Source: Sphingomonas sp. HITSZ_GF
GTDB lineage: Bacteria > Pseudomonadota > Alphaproteobacteria > Sphingomonadales > Sphingomonadaceae
Length of the DNA stretch: 64,000 bases
Assembly: GCF_029543155.1 (NCBI RefSeq)
Contig: NZ_JARQXA010000003.1
Location: forward strand, 372,001 to 436,000
Direction: 5' to 3'
Shown: in pieces, positions 63,968 to 64,000 of the stretch
Numbering within the stretch: the first letter of the stretch is position 1
Layout: the number at the start of each line of letters is the position of its first letter
The notes under the pieces: generated by a model
Databases searched by the model: none
Told to the model about the DNA's origin: nothing
Seen by the model: the letters and a program-made list of their open reading frames with translations, nothing else
Translations under genes and position numbers: made by a program

Positions 63968-64000
63968 TCGCCAGGCGCTGCTCGATCTCGCCACCGGTGC
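63957..64000 (+). CDS. Start of a probable DUF917-family gene (3' truncated)
   Basis: Only 14 codons are in the window (MRIDRQALLDLATG). The ATG overlaps the hydantoinase gene by 11 bases. DUF917 (S-methyl thiohydantoin desulfurase-like) proteins commonly follow such hydantoinase genes and begin with this kind of sequence, so this is the likeliest identity, but the evidence is mainly position. Confidence 0.5.
   Translation, partial: MRIDRQALLDLATG

Overview
The window is high-GC DNA that reads as an alphaproteobacterium, most likely a sphingomonad (Sphingomonas or a close relative). This is inferred from several things: five TonB-dependent receptors, some with the N-terminal (D)EIVVTG stretch common in that group; a cyoABCD-SURF1-RegB-RegA operon; a Caulobacter/Xanthomonas-type sugar receptor; oxidative (non-phosphorylating) galactose/arabinose catabolism; and almost no IS elements. 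I saw no tRNA, rRNA, CRISPR array, phage or transposase.

Layout. 1-9.7 kb: the end of an MprF/DUF2156-like gene, a GT2-GtrA fusion, a FecI/FecR/STN-receptor iron-type signalling set, a membrane glycosyltransferase, a small exported protein and a membrane-anchored PAF-acetylhydrolase-like esterase. 9.7-17.9 kb: a bo-type ubiquinol oxidase operon (cyoABCD) that carries its SURF1 assembly factor and a RegB/RegA redox two-component system, divergent from an MHS-family transporter. 18.0-26.7 kb: the most unusual region, a tightly packed six-gene minus-strand operon. It has an endonuclease/exonuclease/phosphatase protein, a 1363-residue protein ending in 18 His-x-Asp motifs, a 114-residue protein made almost entirely of 14 His-x-Asp motifs, a radical SAM/SPASM enzyme, an unknown 272-residue protein and an HExxH protein. 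It looks like a RiPP-type protein-modification system with two substrates, one a free repeat peptide and one fused to a giant beta-rich protein.

27-47.7 kb: a carbohydrate-utilisation locus. It holds a TonB receptor, three GH43-type proteins (one tandem), a GH5-like enzyme, an NEP-motif TIM-barrel-like protein, a sulfatase, an aldose epimerase, a sugar 1-dehydrogenase, an SMP-30 lactonase, an IlvD/Edd dehydratase, DgoK, DgoA, an SSS transporter and a GntR/FCD regulator. Together these describe hydrolysis of an arabinose/galactose-containing, possibly sulfated polysaccharide, uptake, and catabolism through aldonate and 2-keto-3-deoxy-aldonate to pyruvate. A TATCGTAT-like motif recurs in the intergenic regions of this locus and is a candidate operator.

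47.8-53.7 kb: a Gly-rich EF-hand protein with an unusual TonB receptor carrying a long Gly/Pro insert, then a convergent NarL-type regulator and histidine kinase. 53.9-64 kb: PaiB-like protein, ProC, an amidohydrolase with a siderophore-type receptor, a MalT-like (LAL) regulator, and a hydantoinase/oxoprolinase-family gene followed by the first codons of a probable DUF917 gene. TTACCCGT boxes lie in front of the receptor and in the regulator/hydantoinase divergent region, suggesting one small regulon. GC-rich inverted repeats of one family sit at several gene ends.
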